Origin: Rickettsia endosymbiont of Ceutorhynchus obstrictus
Lineage (GTDB): Bacteria > Pseudomonadota > Alphaproteobacteria > Rickettsiales > Rickettsiaceae
Reading direction: 5' to 3'
DNA: 64,000 bases
NCBI RefSeq assembly: GCF_964026565.1
Contig: NZ_OZ032162.1
Coordinates: 62,001-126,000, forward strand
A program made the position numbers and the translations under genes. Below, in pieces: positions 17,730 to 27,454 of the stretch (positions are counted from its first letter, which is position 1; each line of letters starts with the position of its first letter). The notes below the pieces were generated by a model, which was not told the DNA's origin, did not search any database, and worked only from the letters and a program-made list of their open reading frames with translations.

Positions 17730-18815
17730 ATGTTATTATATCAAAAATATTTTATAAGAAGTATCTTTCCGTTGCTTATCACGGTTACTTTTTCGGTAAC
17801 TAGTTTGGTGTGGATTACTCAAATATTAAAGCTTTTATATCTCTTTGACAAAGGTATAAAAATTACGGATTTTTTTAATTTGATAATCCTAGTATTGCCT
17901 TCTTTATTATTTGTTTTATTGCCGATAATAACCGTTATTGCCGTTATTTATACGTATAACGATTTAAAAACAGCCAGGCAGTTAATCATATTGCAAGCCT
18001 CAGGCGTAAATAATCTGCAGTTAGCTAAACCTGCTTTATATATTGCACTTATAGTAACATTATTTGCTTACTATCTATCTTCTACTGCCATGCCCTTATC
18101 TTATATAAATTTAAAATCCCGTTTAAGTTTTATAAAAAATAACTATATTTCCAATATGATAGAGGAGAAAATTTTTAATAAAATATCAAAAGACATTACT
18201 ATTTATATTGATAAAAAATTAGCCAATAACATTATGTCCGGCTTAATAGTTTTCGATAGCCGAAATCTTGAAAATCCTTCTATATTATTTGCCGAGTCAG
18301 GTACATTAAGTATATATGATAACGATCCGGTATTTGAATTAGATAAAGGAATAAGACAAATATACGATAATAACGGTAATTTAACTCAATTGTCATTTAA
18401 TGCATTGATAGTAAGGCTAAGTAGCGATAACCCTCTAGCTCACGAAAGAAATAAACATAACCGAGATATTAACGAGTATTATATTAAAGAATTATTACAG
18501 CCGGATACTGAACTTTTGACGCAGAAAAAAATCAAATTAATTGCCGAAGGGCATCAAAGATTGCTGTGGCCGTTATATAATTTTGCCTTGACTTTTTTAG
18601 CACTCGCTGTTTTTTTTAAATATCCTTACAGTAGAAAATCCACATTAATACCGGTTTTACTCGCGGCTCTTTCGGTATTAGCCGTTACTTCTCTACATTT
18701 TACCCTTCAAAATTTTGCTTCTAAAGATTTAAGTTTTATCTTTCCTTGTTATCTTAATATATTTGTTGCTATAGTAATAGGGTTATATTTATTTTTATGC
18801 AAGAGTATTAGCTGA
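17730..18815 (+). CDS. LptF/LptG (YjgP/YjgQ) family permease
   Basis: Inner-membrane subunit of the lipopolysaccharide exporter LptB2FG, which pulls LPS out of the membrane. 361 residues. Three N-terminal hydrophobic segments (about 10-120, including LLITVTFSVTSLVWITQIL and IILVLPSLLFVLLPIITVIAVIYTYNDLKTARQL), a periplasmic jellyroll-like region (about 130-260), then three C-terminal segments. The motif after the third segment (LIILQASGV) is typical. LptF and LptG are paralogues and I cannot separate them here. Confidence 0.85.
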   Translation: MLLYQKYFIRSIFPLLITVTFSVTSLVWITQILKLLYLFDKGIKITDFFNLIILVLPSLLFVLLPIITVIAVIYTYNDLKTARQLIILQASGVNNLQLAKPALYIALIVTLFAYYLSSTAMPLSYINLKSRLSFIKNNYISNMIEEKIFNKISKDITIYIDKKLANNIMSGLIVFDSRNLENPSILFAESGTLSIYDNDPVFELDKGIRQIYDNNGNLTQLSFNALIVRLSSDNPLAHERNKHNRDINEYYIKELLQPDTELLTQKKIKLIAEGHQRLLWPLYNFALTFLALAVFFKYPYSRKSTLIPVLLAALSVLAVTSLHFTLQNFASKDLSFIFPCYLNIFVAIVIGLYLFLCKSIS

Positions 18816-18851
18816 GTCGCTAATAAAAGCGTTAATATGTCATTTTCGTTT

Positions 18852-19012
18852 GATATTGTTGCGTGGATACCCTAAACGTCATTGCGAGTGACTGCAAGGA
18901 GCGCGGCAATCTAGAAAATAATAAATTTCATAGTATTTTTTGCTTAGATTGCCACGTCGGCACTTTGTGCCTCCTCGCAATGACGAATAAAATCGATCCA
19001 CGCAACAATGCC
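18852..19012. repeat. GTTGCGTGG/CCACGCAAC palindrome with inner module
   Basis: Opens gatattgttgcgtggata and closes tccacgcaacaatgcc. Inside is gtcattgcgagtgactgcaa...ggcaatctag...gattgccacgtcgg...ctcgcaatgacg around an AT-rich centre. It fills most of the gap between the permease and ubiD. Confidence 0.8.
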
Positions 19013-19044
19013 TTGCAGGAAGGACATTAAATTTTGAGTATTTT

Positions 19045-20523
19045 ATGAGTTTTCGGAATTTAACGCAATTTTTAGAATTTCTAGAAAAAAACGGTCAGCT
19101 AAAACGTATATCTATCGCAGTGCAAGCTGATTTAGAGATTACGGAAATTAGTAGAAGATCGCTTGCACAAGGCGGGCCGGCATTACTTTTTGAAAATGTC
19201 ATAAAATGCGACGGCACAAAATCCTCTTTTCCTGTTTTAACCAATCTATATGCTAGTTTAGAACGTATTAGCATGGGGCTAAAATTAAACAGTCCTGCAG
19301 AACTTAGAGAATTCGGTAAGTTATTAGCATTCCTCAAACAACCCGAACCTCCTGTATCTCTTAAAGAAACCTTTTCGATGCTACCGCTGGCTAAGCGAAT
19401 ATTTGCTATGTCGCCGAAAATCGTTTCAAAAGCCGCCTGTCAAGAAATCGTTATTGATCAGCCGGATATTAATATATTACCGATTCAAAAATGTTGGCCT
19501 CTTGACGCTTCACCTTTAATTACTTGGCCGATAGTCGTAACTAAAGGACCTAGTAACGACAAAATAGATAATTACAATCTCGGCATATATAGAATGCAGG
19601 TAATAGCCGGTAATAAGTTGCTGATGCGGTGGCTAAAGCTTCGAGGCGGGGCGGAACATCATAAACGTTGGAAAGAGAGCAAAAAAGAACCTTTCCCTGC
19701 TGCTATTGTTATTGGCGCGAGTCCTGCCGTTACTATGGCGGCCGTTATGCCGTTACCTGAGAATATTTCCGAATATAATTTTGCCGGACTAATAGGGAAT
19801 CAAAAAATAGAATTAGTAAATTGCAAAAATATTGCCTTAAAAGTACCTGCTCATAGTGAAATTGTCATTGAAGGTTATGTAAGCCTAGACGAGTATTTAC
19901 CGGAAGGACCGTTTGGCGATCATACAGGCTATTATAACGATGTTGAAGATTTTCCGGTATTTACTATAAAAACTATTACTATGAAAAAGAACCCTATATA
20001 TTTAAGCACTTATACCGGTAAGCCGCCTGATGAACCTTCAATACTCGGTGAGGCGTTAAATGAGATTTTTATTCCGCTAATTCAACAACAATTTCCTGAG
20101 ATCATCGATTTTTGGCTACCCCCTGAAGGCTGTTCATATAGAGTAGCCGTTGTTTCAATACGTAAATCCTATCCTGGTCATGCTAAAAGAATAATGCTTG
20201 GTATTTGGTCATATTTACGGCAATTTATGTATAGTAAATTTATTATCGTGGTAGATGAGGATATAAATATTCGTAACTGGCAAGAAGTAATTTGGGCTAT
20301 AGCAACCAGAAGCGATCCGTCTCGTGATACCACTTTTATAGATAATTCGCCGATAGATTATTTAGATTTTGCGTCGCCCGTGTCCGGTCTCGGTAGTAAG
20401 ATGGGAATAGATGCAACTAATAAAATATACCCTGAAACTAATAGAAAATGGGGCGAAAAAATAGAGATGAGCCGGGAAGTTATCGACAAGGTTAATAATA
20501 TGTGGGATAGTTTAAAGTTGTAG
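19045..20523 (+). CDS. ubiD: UbiD family decarboxylase (4-hydroxy-3-polyprenylbenzoate)
   Basis: Prenylated-FMN-dependent decarboxylase of ubiquinone biosynthesis. 492 residues, the usual length. Seen: the N-terminal MSFRNLTQFLEFLEKNGQLKRI, the region SRRSLAQGGPALLFENV, YNLGIYRMQVI, and EYLPEGPFGDHTGYYN, which carries the conserved Glu and metal/prFMN-binding residues. ATG 19045 lies just after a repeat. ubiX, which makes the cofactor, is not in the window. Confidence 0.93.
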   Translation: MSFRNLTQFLEFLEKNGQLKRISIAVQADLEITEISRRSLAQGGPALLFENVIKCDGTKSSFPVLTNLYASLERISMGLKLNSPAELREFGKLLAFLKQPEPPVSLKETFSMLPLAKRIFAMSPKIVSKAACQEIVIDQPDINILPIQKCWPLDASPLITWPIVVTKGPSNDKIDNYNLGIYRMQVIAGNKLLMRWLKLRGGAEHHKRWKESKKEPFPAAIVIGASPAVTMAAVMPLPENISEYNFAGLIGNQKIELVNCKNIALKVPAHSEIVIEGYVSLDEYLPEGPFGDHTGYYNDVEDFPVFTIKTITMKKNPIYLSTYTGKPPDEPSILGEALNEIFIPLIQQQFPEIIDFWLPPEGCSYRVAVVSIRKSYPGHAKRIMLGIWSYLRQFMYSKFIIVVDEDINIRNWQEVIWAIATRSDPSRDTTFIDNSPIDYLDFASPVSGLGSKMGIDATNKIYPETNRKWGEKIEMSREVIDKVNNMWDSLKL

Positions 20524-20551
20524 TGTCAATTGCCAAAACGTCATTGCAAGG

Positions 20552-20790
20552 GGCGTTATTGCATGGCTCGAGAAAAGTGCCGTATGTCATTCCTAGCTAA
20601 AGGCGGGAATCCAGAAAAAACACTTAAAATAAGCAAAATTATATAAAAATTCACTATATAATTCGCTTAAATATTCTCTAGATTCCTGCTTTCGCAGGAA
20701 TGACATCAAAAATTCGATCCATGCAACAATGCCTTCGTGGCTTCACCATGACAGTTTGGGTATCCATGCAACAAAGCCAATGCCTTCTCG
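20552..20790. repeat. GTTGCATGG palindrome upstream of the second phaC
   Basis: Opens ggcgttattgcatggctcga and closes tcgatccatgcaacaatgcc (20733). Inside are the gtcattcctagct arm, an AT-rich centre and a gattcctgctttcgcagg arm. Further decayed ends run to about 20790. No gene is seen here. Confidence 0.75.
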
Positions 20791-20838
20791 CAATGATGAT
20801 CTACACACTTAACACAAATATAAAACAGAACCAAATAT

Positions 20839-22608
20839 ATGCATAACATTCCTAGCGAGCAAATAATCAATAATCTAAAAGAAATTAATGATAAATATCA
20901 AGAGATTCTCCTGCAGTTAATGCAAGGGAAAGGTAGTATGATACCGAGTAGCTTAGTCGATAGTGACCGAAATAGAGTAATATTCACCAGCATGGTTGAG
21001 CAATTTTGGGCAAATCCGGAAAAATTTTGTAACGTTAATGTTGAATATATAGAGAAATTTAGAGAACTTACCTCTAATGCCTGTGCAAAATTTGTCGGTA
21101 GCACGGCAAAACCTATATTTTCTCCTGATAATAAAGATAAAAGATTTAAAGATTCCTCTTGGCAAGATAATGCTTATTTTGATTTCGTTAAACAATTTTA
21201 TTTAATGTCTTCAGAATGCATACAAAAAAATATTCGACAATATGAATTATCACCTAATTTAAAACAACATTTAGAATTTATAACAAAGCAGTTTATCGAT
21301 GCATTTTCCCCATCGAATTTTGCTTTTTGTAATCCTAAGGTTTTACGTGAAACTTTGGAAAGCGGCGGACAAAATCTTGTGCAAGGTCTTGAGAATTTTC
21401 TGAGAGATATCAAAAATTCCGGTGACTTATTAAATATCAATACTACCGATAAATCAGCTTTCCAATTAGGAAAAAATATTGCAAAGACCAAAGGAAAAAT
21501 TGTTTTTCAGAATGATTTAATGCAGCTTATTTGCTATGAGCCGAAAGATCAAACTCATTCAGTGCCGTTATTTATTATTCCGCCCTGTATCAATAAATAT
21601 TATATACTCGATTTATCTACCCATAATTCATTAATATCATATTTGGTAGAAAATAATTTTCAGCTATTCCTTGTTTCTTGGGTTAATCCGGATAGCGATA
21701 TGTCGGAAAAAACTTTTGAAGATTATTTAAAGGACGGCTTACTTGCTCCTTGTGAGTATGTAATGAGTCTCGGCTATAAAAAAATTAACTTTGTCGGCTA
21801 TTGTATCGGCGGAACTTTTTTAGCTATTTTACTTAGCTATTTAAAATCAAAAAAATTGGATTACGTTAATAGTGCTACCTTTCTTACTACTCTTTTGGAT
21901 TATACTCACCCCGGAGAAGTCGGCGTATTTATTAACGAGTCGACAATAGGGCATATCGAAGAAGATATGAAGCAAAAAGGCTATTTTGACGGGCGATATT
22001 TATCGAATAGCTTTAGTTTATTGCGGGCTAACGATTTAGTTTGGTCATTCTTCGTAAATAATTATTTGCTCGGTAAAACACCGATGCCGTTTGATTTATT
22101 ATATTGGAATGCCGACCATACTAATCTGCCGGCAAAAATGCACAGCTATTATTTACGCAATATGTATCTTAACAATTTACTAAAAGAACCGAATGCTTTG
22201 TCGTTACTAGCTACGCCCATAGATTTAAGCAATATCGATTGCAATTCTTTTTGTATTGCCGCAAAAGATGACCATATAGCTCCTTGGCGTTCGGTATATG
22301 AAGGGATGAAGTTACTAAACGGTAATAAAGTTTTCTGCTTAACGGATTCAGGGCATATAGCGGGAATAGTTAACCCTCCGGCAACATCTAAATATAATTA
22401 TCGCACTCATGATGATTTATTGCTTAGCAGCGAAGACTGGTTTATGGCAGCTAAAGAACATAAAGGATCTTGGTGGAGCTATTGGCTTGATTGGTTACAA
22501 AAAAATAATAATGTAGAGCTTAAAAAATCGATAGATTATAAAAATCTAACAACTATTGAAGAAGCTCCGGGTAGTTATGTAAGGAATAAAGTACAGCTAA
22601 ATTCATAA
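20839..22608 (+). CDS. phaC: Class I-like poly(3-hydroxyalkanoate) synthase
   Basis: Full-length PHA polymerase of 589 residues with the N-terminal helical domain typical of class I enzymes. The lipase-like box GYCIGG has its nucleophile at C322; D in AKDDHIAPW and H in SGHIAGIVNPP complete the triad. VSWVNPDSDMSEKTFEDYL is a conserved family segment. It is a distant paralogue of the shorter synthase at 10.3 kb and needs no second subunit. Stands alone between repeats. Confidence 0.93.
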   Translation: MHNIPSEQIINNLKEINDKYQEILLQLMQGKGSMIPSSLVDSDRNRVIFTSMVEQFWANPEKFCNVNVEYIEKFRELTSNACAKFVGSTAKPIFSPDNKDKRFKDSSWQDNAYFDFVKQFYLMSSECIQKNIRQYELSPNLKQHLEFITKQFIDAFSPSNFAFCNPKVLRETLESGGQNLVQGLENFLRDIKNSGDLLNINTTDKSAFQLGKNIAKTKGKIVFQNDLMQLICYEPKDQTHSVPLFIIPPCINKYYILDLSTHNSLISYLVENNFQLFLVSWVNPDSDMSEKTFEDYLKDGLLAPCEYVMSLGYKKINFVGYCIGGTFLAILLSYLKSKKLDYVNSATFLTTLLDYTHPGEVGVFINESTIGHIEEDMKQKGYFDGRYLSNSFSLLRANDLVWSFFVNNYLLGKTPMPFDLLYWNADHTNLPAKMHSYYLRNMYLNNLLKEPNALSLLATPIDLSNIDCNSFCIAAKDDHIAPWRSVYEGMKLLNGNKVFCLTDSGHIAGIVNPPATSKYNYRTHDDLLLSSEDWFMAAKEHKGSWWSYWLDWLQKNNNVELKKSIDYKNLTTIEEAPGSYVRNKVQLNS

Positions 22609-22609
22609 A

Positions 22610-22920
22610 GCTTGATACAAGCGAATTTTTCTGGATTCGCCTGTACTCACGTACTAAGTGTACGCTGCGCAGCTCACCATTAAATTCATCTTGTCTGAAG
22701 CTTCCTGAATTTAGCTGTAGCTTGATTTGAAGCATGTTATTCCTGCAACTCTTTATGTCATTCTAGCTAAAGGCGGGAATCCAGAAAAATTATAGAGTCA
22801 TCCTGAATTTCAGTATCTATTACAAAAAGATGCTGAAACAAGTTCAGCATGACAAAGTAAAGTCTGGATTCCCGTTTTCACGGGAATGACATCAAAATAC
22901 GATCCACACAACAATATCCC
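22610..22920. repeat. Two repeat families between phaC and pld
   Basis: 22610-22740 is a family with cttgatacaagcgaattttt, tggattcgcctgtactcacg and cctgaatttagctgtag, also found at 33450-33570. 22755-22920 is a gtcattctagct...cgggaatgacat composite with the catcctgaattt/gttcagcatgac module and a degenerate CCACACAACAATA end. Confidence 0.75.
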
Positions 22921-22955
22921 GCTATAGCTTAAAATATAATTATTTATAAAATCTA

Positions 22956-23618
22956 ATGAGAAAAAAAAGAAACGCTAGGAAATTTACTGAAATAGTAATT
23001 ATCTTCATTTTAGGAATTGCTCTCGGTTCTTACTTAGAAAATCCTGATTATTTTACCGATCTATTTCAAGCGAATTTTTCTCCACCCAATAATATAATTA
23101 AATCGACTTTACTTGATACTCACCAAGAAACAAGTAATGAAAGAGTACCAGACTATAAAATATCACAAATCTCAAAAGGTAAAGTCAGTACCTGCTTTAC
23201 GCCTCCCTCCGGTTGCACTAAATTTATAGCGAGTGAAATTGATAAAGCGCAAAGCTCTATTTATATGCAGGCATACGGTATGAGCGACCCTTTAATTACC
23301 GACGCTTTAATTAAGGCACAAGCTAGAGGGGTTAAAGTCAGGATGTTACTCGATCGAAGCAATTTGAAGCAAAAATTTTCTAAAATACATGAATTACAAA
23401 GAGCAAAAATTGATGTCGGCATAGATAAGGTACCAGGCATTGCTCATAATAAAGTGATAATTATCGATAAGCAAAAAGTCATTACCGGCTCGTTTAATTT
23501 TACCGTATCGGCCGATACGAGAAATGCCGAGAATGTTATAGTTATTGAAGATGCTAAGCTCGCTGAGTCTTATTTACAAAACTGGTTAAGCAGAAAAGCA
23601 AAAAATCAGAGTAATTGA
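22956..23618 (+). CDS. pld: Phospholipase D family protein
   Basis: PLD-superfamily hydrolase; the rickettsial enzyme is a known virulence factor linked to escape from the phagosome. One HKD motif: H164-x-K166-(x4)-D171 in AHNKVIIID, followed by G178-S179-F-N. Single-HKD enzymes work as dimers. Residues 11-26 are hydrophobic after a very basic start, an export signal or membrane anchor. 220 residues. ATG 22956 directly follows an AT-rich stretch. It could also be a nuclease of the Nuc type; the sequence does not decide. Confidence 0.88.
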   Translation: MRKKRNARKFTEIVIIFILGIALGSYLENPDYFTDLFQANFSPPNNIIKSTLLDTHQETSNERVPDYKISQISKGKVSTCFTPPSGCTKFIASEIDKAQSSIYMQAYGMSDPLITDALIKAQARGVKVRMLLDRSNLKQKFSKIHELQRAKIDVGIDKVPGIAHNKVIIIDKQKVITGSFNFTVSADTRNAENVIVIEDAKLAESYLQNWLSRKAKNQSN

Positions 23619-23685
23619 TATAAACCTTATATACAGAATCGATAATAAATATGCACAAAAGAGCTAAAATTTATTTATGTGCGTA

Positions 23686-24086
23686 AATTTCTCTGGATTC
23701 CCGCCTTCGCGGGAATGACACCGAGGGCGTTTTTAACCATCCATGCAACAACACCGGTCAAGCCCACTACTGTACGAACGTTTAAATAAAGAGGTAAAAA
23801 TTCTGTCATTCCGTGGCTACGACCACGGAATCCAGCTTATAATATCATAAAAAGATTCTAAAATAAGTCTAATATGGCTTTATTTTCCTGGATGCCGTGA
23901 TCAAGTCACGGCATGACACAGCCTTTTTTCAACGTTCGTACAGTAGTGGGTCAAGCCACGGCATGACACCGAATGCTTTGCAAAAATTCGAGCCATGCAA
24001 CAACGCCTTTGGTCGCTCGCAATGACGATTCCGGTATCCATGCAACAAGGCTTACAGCTTCTCGCAATGATATTTCAAGCTACAAT
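23686..24086. repeat. Repeat cluster with nested MITE-like copy, between pld and queH
   Basis: A tggattcccgccttcgcggg arm, a ccatgcaacaacacc end interrupted by the element at 23765-23948, its host palindrome ending ggcatgac, then ccatgcaacaacgcc and tcgcaatgacg fragments up to the 3' end of queH. No gene is seen. Confidence 0.75.
23765..23948 (-). mobile_element. MITE-like element, copy 2 of 6
   Basis: Perfect 18-bp terminal inverted repeats CACTACTGTACGAACGTT / AACGTTCGTACAGTAGTG, opposite orientation to copy 1. Flanked on both sides by GGTCAAGCC (23756-23764 and 23949-23957). Body nearly identical to the other copies. Confidence 0.78.
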
Positions 24087-24094
24087 ACTATTAC

Positions 24095-24727
24095 TTAGCT
24101 ATAATATTCCTTACCGATTTCAATTTTCGGACGGTTGTTAGTTATCCGCCAGTCATTAGTATCACGAAAAGAAAAGATGCAACCACAAAATTCCTGCTTA
24201 TAAAAATTTTCTTCTTTGGCAATTTCGTACATTCTACTACTACCGCCGTCTTTGCGCCAATTATACGTCCAATAAGTAATGCCTTCGTAATGTGAGGCAG
24301 CTTTAATACCGGATTCGTTAATCTGATTCATATCCTTCCATCTCGAAATCCCAAGCGAGCTAGTGATAACTTTAAAATCGTTTTCATAAGCATAAAGGGC
24401 GGTACGCTCAAAACGCATATCGAAACATATACTGCAGCGCTTACCTCTTTCCGGTTCGTATTCCATTCCTTTAGCCCTAGCAAACCAATTTTGTGGATCG
24501 TAATCGGCATCAATAAATTTTATATTGTTCTTTTCCGCAAAGCGAATATTTTCATTTTTTCTTAACTCATATTCTTTTTTAGGATGGATATTGGGATTAT
24601 AGAAAAAAATAGTTAAATCAATTCCTGACTTTGCTATTTTTTCCATAAGAGGTCCGACGCAAGGCGCGCAACAAGAATGCAAAAGAACTTTATTTTCTCC
24701 TTTCGGTAACTCAAAAACTTCACTCAT
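24095..24727 (-). CDS. queH: Epoxyqueuosine reductase QueH
   Basis: Reduces epoxyqueuosine to queuosine in tRNA, the last step of the pathway; QueH is the non-cobalamin alternative to QueG. The DUF208 cysteines are all present: C19-C20-x-x-C23 in HSCCAPCVGP, CSICFDMRFERTA, and FCGCIFS, which bind metal and a [4Fe-4S] cluster. SSLGISRWKDMNQIN and TYWTYNWRKDGGSSRMYEI are family segments. Its ATG overlaps the stop of the upstream transporter by 4 bp, so the two are co-translated. Pairs functionally with tgt. Confidence 0.93.
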   Translation of the reverse strand: MSEVFELPKGENKVLLHSCCAPCVGPLMEKIAKSGIDLTIFFYNPNIHPKKEYELRKNENIRFAEKNNIKFIDADYDPQNWFARAKGMEYEPERGKRCSICFDMRFERTALYAYENDFKVITSSLGISRWKDMNQINESGIKAASHYEGITYWTYNWRKDGGSSRMYEIAKEENFYKQEFCGCIFSFRDTNDWRITNNRPKIEIGKEYYS

Positions 24728-25974
24728 GACTCTATCAAACTTTTTTTATAGGTTTCTTTGTAAAACCGCAAAATTATAGAAGATAATAATGCCAGCGCAA
24801 TTAAATAATACGAAATTGCATATTTGTCACCGGTGAATTTTGTGAGCATCATACCCATTACCGGTGCAGTGCCGCCGAATATTGCCGCCGCTAAATTATA
24901 GGAAAGTGCAACTCCCGTAAATCTTACGCTGGTCGGGAATATTTCCACTAGCACGGTTGGAATGGGTCCCATATAAATAGCAATAATTCCGGCAAATACT
25001 ATTTGTGACAGAAGAGCCAGGCAGAAATTCATTGATCCTAAACATATAAAAATCGGATAAACAAGTAAGATCATTAAGACAATTCCCCATATTAATACAG
25101 GACGTCGACCGATTTTATCGGAAATATAAGCAGCAATAGGAAATACAACCATCATAGTCACGAGTATTGCGCTGCTAACGATTGAGCTTTGATGATTACT
25201 ATACCCAAGCGTTTTCATGAAATTACCGATAAAAACCGTTGAGGTATAAAAAGGTGCCGTTACCGTAATATAAAGACCGATTGCTATAATCAATTCTCGC
25301 CAATATTTAGTTAGTGTTTCCCGAAGAGGGAAACGTGCTAAACGCCCACTTTCTTTGGCTTTTTTATAGATTGGACTTTCCGATAAATTTTTTCTAATAT
25401 ATAGCCCTACTAAACTGATAAATAAACCGGCAATAAAAGGTATCCTCCAACCCCAATTATAAAGAATATCGGGAGGCATAAAGTAAGAGAAACCGGCAGC
25501 CGTAGCAAGACCAAGGAGCATACCGGCACACATACTAACGAAAGAAGCGCTACCTGCAAGCCCTCTTTGTTCTAAAGATGCATGTTCTACAATATAAGAG
25601 ATACAGCCGCTAAATTCTCCGCCGAGAGAAAAACCTTGTATTAATCTAATAACGGTTAAGATTATAGGAGCAGCAATACCGATAGTATTATAACCGGGTA
25701 ATAACCCGATGCCGGCGGTCGGTACCGCCATTGTTATAATACCTACTACTAAAGCAATACGCCGACCGAATCTATCACCGATATTGCCGAAAATAATTCC
25801 GCCGAGCGGTCTTACTATAAAGCCGGCGGCAAACACGGCAAAAGTTAGTGTTTCACGCATTTCTGAATCAGGAAAAAAATGCTGACCGATTATATAAGCA
25901 AATTGAGCATATAATGCATAATCATACCATTCAAGGGCATTGCCGATCATGCCGGATATTACGATCTTTCTCAT
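24724..25974 (-). CDS. MFS transporter, metabolite:H+ symporter family (ProP-like)
   Basis: 416-residue major facilitator with about twelve membrane segments. Typical MHS features: ISGMIGNALEWYDYALYAQFA at the start, GNIGDRFGRRIAL (the motif A loop), RLIQGFSLGGEFSGCISYIVEHA, and SDKIGRRPVL in the second half. ProP-type proteins carry proline, betaine or related osmolytes; others carry dicarboxylates or shikimate, so the substrate is open. A TTG precedes ATG 25974, which I take as start. Overlaps queH by 4 bp. Confidence 0.88.
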   Translation of the reverse strand: MRKIVISGMIGNALEWYDYALYAQFAYIIGQHFFPDSEMRETLTFAVFAAGFIVRPLGGIIFGNIGDRFGRRIALVVGIITMAVPTAGIGLLPGYNTIGIAAPIILTVIRLIQGFSLGGEFSGCISYIVEHASLEQRGLAGSASFVSMCAGMLLGLATAAGFSYFMPPDILYNWGWRIPFIAGLFISLVGLYIRKNLSESPIYKKAKESGRLARFPLRETLTKYWRELIIAIGLYITVTAPFYTSTVFIGNFMKTLGYSNHQSSIVSSAILVTMMVVFPIAAYISDKIGRRPVLIWGIVLMILLVYPIFICLGSMNFCLALLSQIVFAGIIAIYMGPIPTVLVEIFPTSVRFTGVALSYNLAAAIFGGTAPVMGMMLTKFTGDKYAISYYLIALALLSSIILRFYKETYKKSLIES

Positions 25975-26095
25975 CAAGTTACTTTGTATTTTATATATCT
26001 CAAATAAAGAATAATAAAGTTAATAATCCCTATTCACAAGCAAAAAATAGTTGATATAATATGATTATTGTCGGGTAAGCCATTGAAGCCCTTGT

Positions 26096-26462
26096 CATTG
26101 TCATTGCGAGGCGGTATTGGCATTGTTGCATGGATCAAAAATTGCTATATTTCGGGTATTCTTTAAAAGTACCGTGGTGTGTCATACCGTGGTCAAGCCC
26201 ACTACTGTACGAACGTTGAAATAAAGAGGTAAAAATTCTGTCATTCCGTGGCTACGACCACGGAATCCAGCTTATAATATCATAAAAAGATTCTAAAATA
26301 AGTCTAATACGGCTTTATTTTCCTGGATGCCGTGATCAAGTCACGGCATGACACAGCCTTTTTTCAACGTTCGTACAGTACAGGGTCAAGCCACGGAATG
26401 ACAAGTTTTAAGCGATTTTAACCATCCATACAACAACGCCAACACCCATTCGCAATGACGTA
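26096..26462. repeat. Repeat cluster with nested MITE-like copy
   Basis: gtcattgcgaggc and gcattgttgcatggatc openings, then a gtcataccgtggtcaagcc host palindrome holding the element at 26200-26383, then ccatacaacaacgcc and cgcaatgacg ends. Between divergent-facing ends of the ProP-like gene and the hypothetical cluster; no gene is seen. Confidence 0.75.
26200..26383 (-). mobile_element. MITE-like element, copy 3 of 6
   Basis: Left end CACTACTGTACGAACGTT is perfect. The right end reads aacgttcgtacagtacag, with its last bases altered. GGTCAAGCC flanks both sides (26191-26199 and 26384-26392). Confidence 0.75.
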
Positions 26463-26471
26463 TATGATTAT

Positions 26472-27443
26472 CTATCTGTGTTTTTCATATTGCGGCTTTT
26501 TAACTTTATTAATATTTTCCTTTGCAATATCTATTTTACTAGGAGAAATTGTAGCTTCTATCGCTTTATTTTTATTACGCTTTTTTGCTTTTTCTTGCGT
26601 CAAAAAAGCTTGATTATTATTTTGAATTTCAGCTTTGAATTCACTAATTTCTTTCTCTTTAGATTTTATTACCGAATCATTATTTAAAATCAACTCGCCG
26701 ATTTTTTCTCCGATTTGAGGCGCGTATTTTATAGCAAAAATAGAGGTCGGTATAATTATGAGAGAAAAAGTAGCACCTGCTGTTGCAACGCTGATTGCTC
26801 CTATGGCTAGCGCACAAATAGCACTGGCAATTTTGCCGGCGGCTTGTTTAAATGTATTATTTTTTTTAATAAATTCTAAAGAAATTTCTAATACTTTATC
26901 AATTTCTTTTTTTATATACGAATTTATCTCGTCTTGCCTTTGATATTTCTTTATTGCATACATTACCGAGCTACAAAATAATTCGGGATTAGATTGAATA
27001 TAATTAATTATATTATTAGAATTTTTTTCTTTTAATAAATTCTTAAATACTGCTTTAATTGCTACTTTATCAGTGTCGCTTATAACTATATCTTTAAAAT
27101 AAATATTTACTAAATTCTCTGCCACTACATCTTGCGATTGCTCTAAAATATTATCTTTATGAGCAGTATTTGTATCTTCAGATGTAATAGCTACGGCAAA
27201 TAACGTTAAAGCTACTGAAAAACTATCGTCATTTATGACCTTATTACCCAAAAAAGTTTTTAATTTGAGAATGCAAGAAGCAATATATTTTTTAGCATCA
27301 GGCTTAGAGTTAAGCCTTATTACATAGTCTATAGAAATAATATTTGCCAGTGTTGAACATGTAAGACTTGAGATATTATCAATAAAATTATTCATGATAT
27401 CTTTTTTAAACAATTGAGAATTAATATTATTTAATATAATCAT
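26472..27443 (-). CDS. Hypothetical membrane protein, last gene of a three-gene cluster
   Basis: Not recognised. 323 residues, mostly helical. One strongly hydrophobic Gly/Ala-rich stretch at about 205-240 (IASAICALAIGAISVATAG...FSLIIIPTSIFAI) could form a pair of membrane helices. The tail (260-323) is Lys/Glu/Asn-rich and probably coiled. It follows the 212-residue gene by 11 bp, so it belongs to the same transcript. An alternative start is M17 (MNNFIDN). The hydrophobic hairpin resembles pore-like or membrane-inserting proteins, but I assign no function. Confidence 0.7.
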   Translation of the reverse strand: MIILNNINSQLFKKDIMNNFIDNISSLTCSTLANIISIDYVIRLNSKPDAKKYIASCILKLKTFLGNKVINDDSFSVALTLFAVAITSEDTNTAHKDNILEQSQDVVAENLVNIYFKDIVISDTDKVAIKAVFKNLLKEKNSNNIINYIQSNPELFCSSVMYAIKKYQRQDEINSYIKKEIDKVLEISLEFIKKNNTFKQAAGKIASAICALAIGAISVATAGATFSLIIIPTSIFAIKYAPQIGEKIGELILNNDSVIKSKEKEISEFKAEIQNNNQAFLTQEKAKKRNKNKAIEATISPSKIDIAKENINKVKKPQYEKHR

Positions 27444-27454
27444 ATCATTTATAG

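Noticed and set aside
17512..17730. Minus-strand open frame between tgt and the permease
   Set aside because: Mostly repeat-derived peptide (VIPAKAGIQ, HPEFISGS); no independent support.
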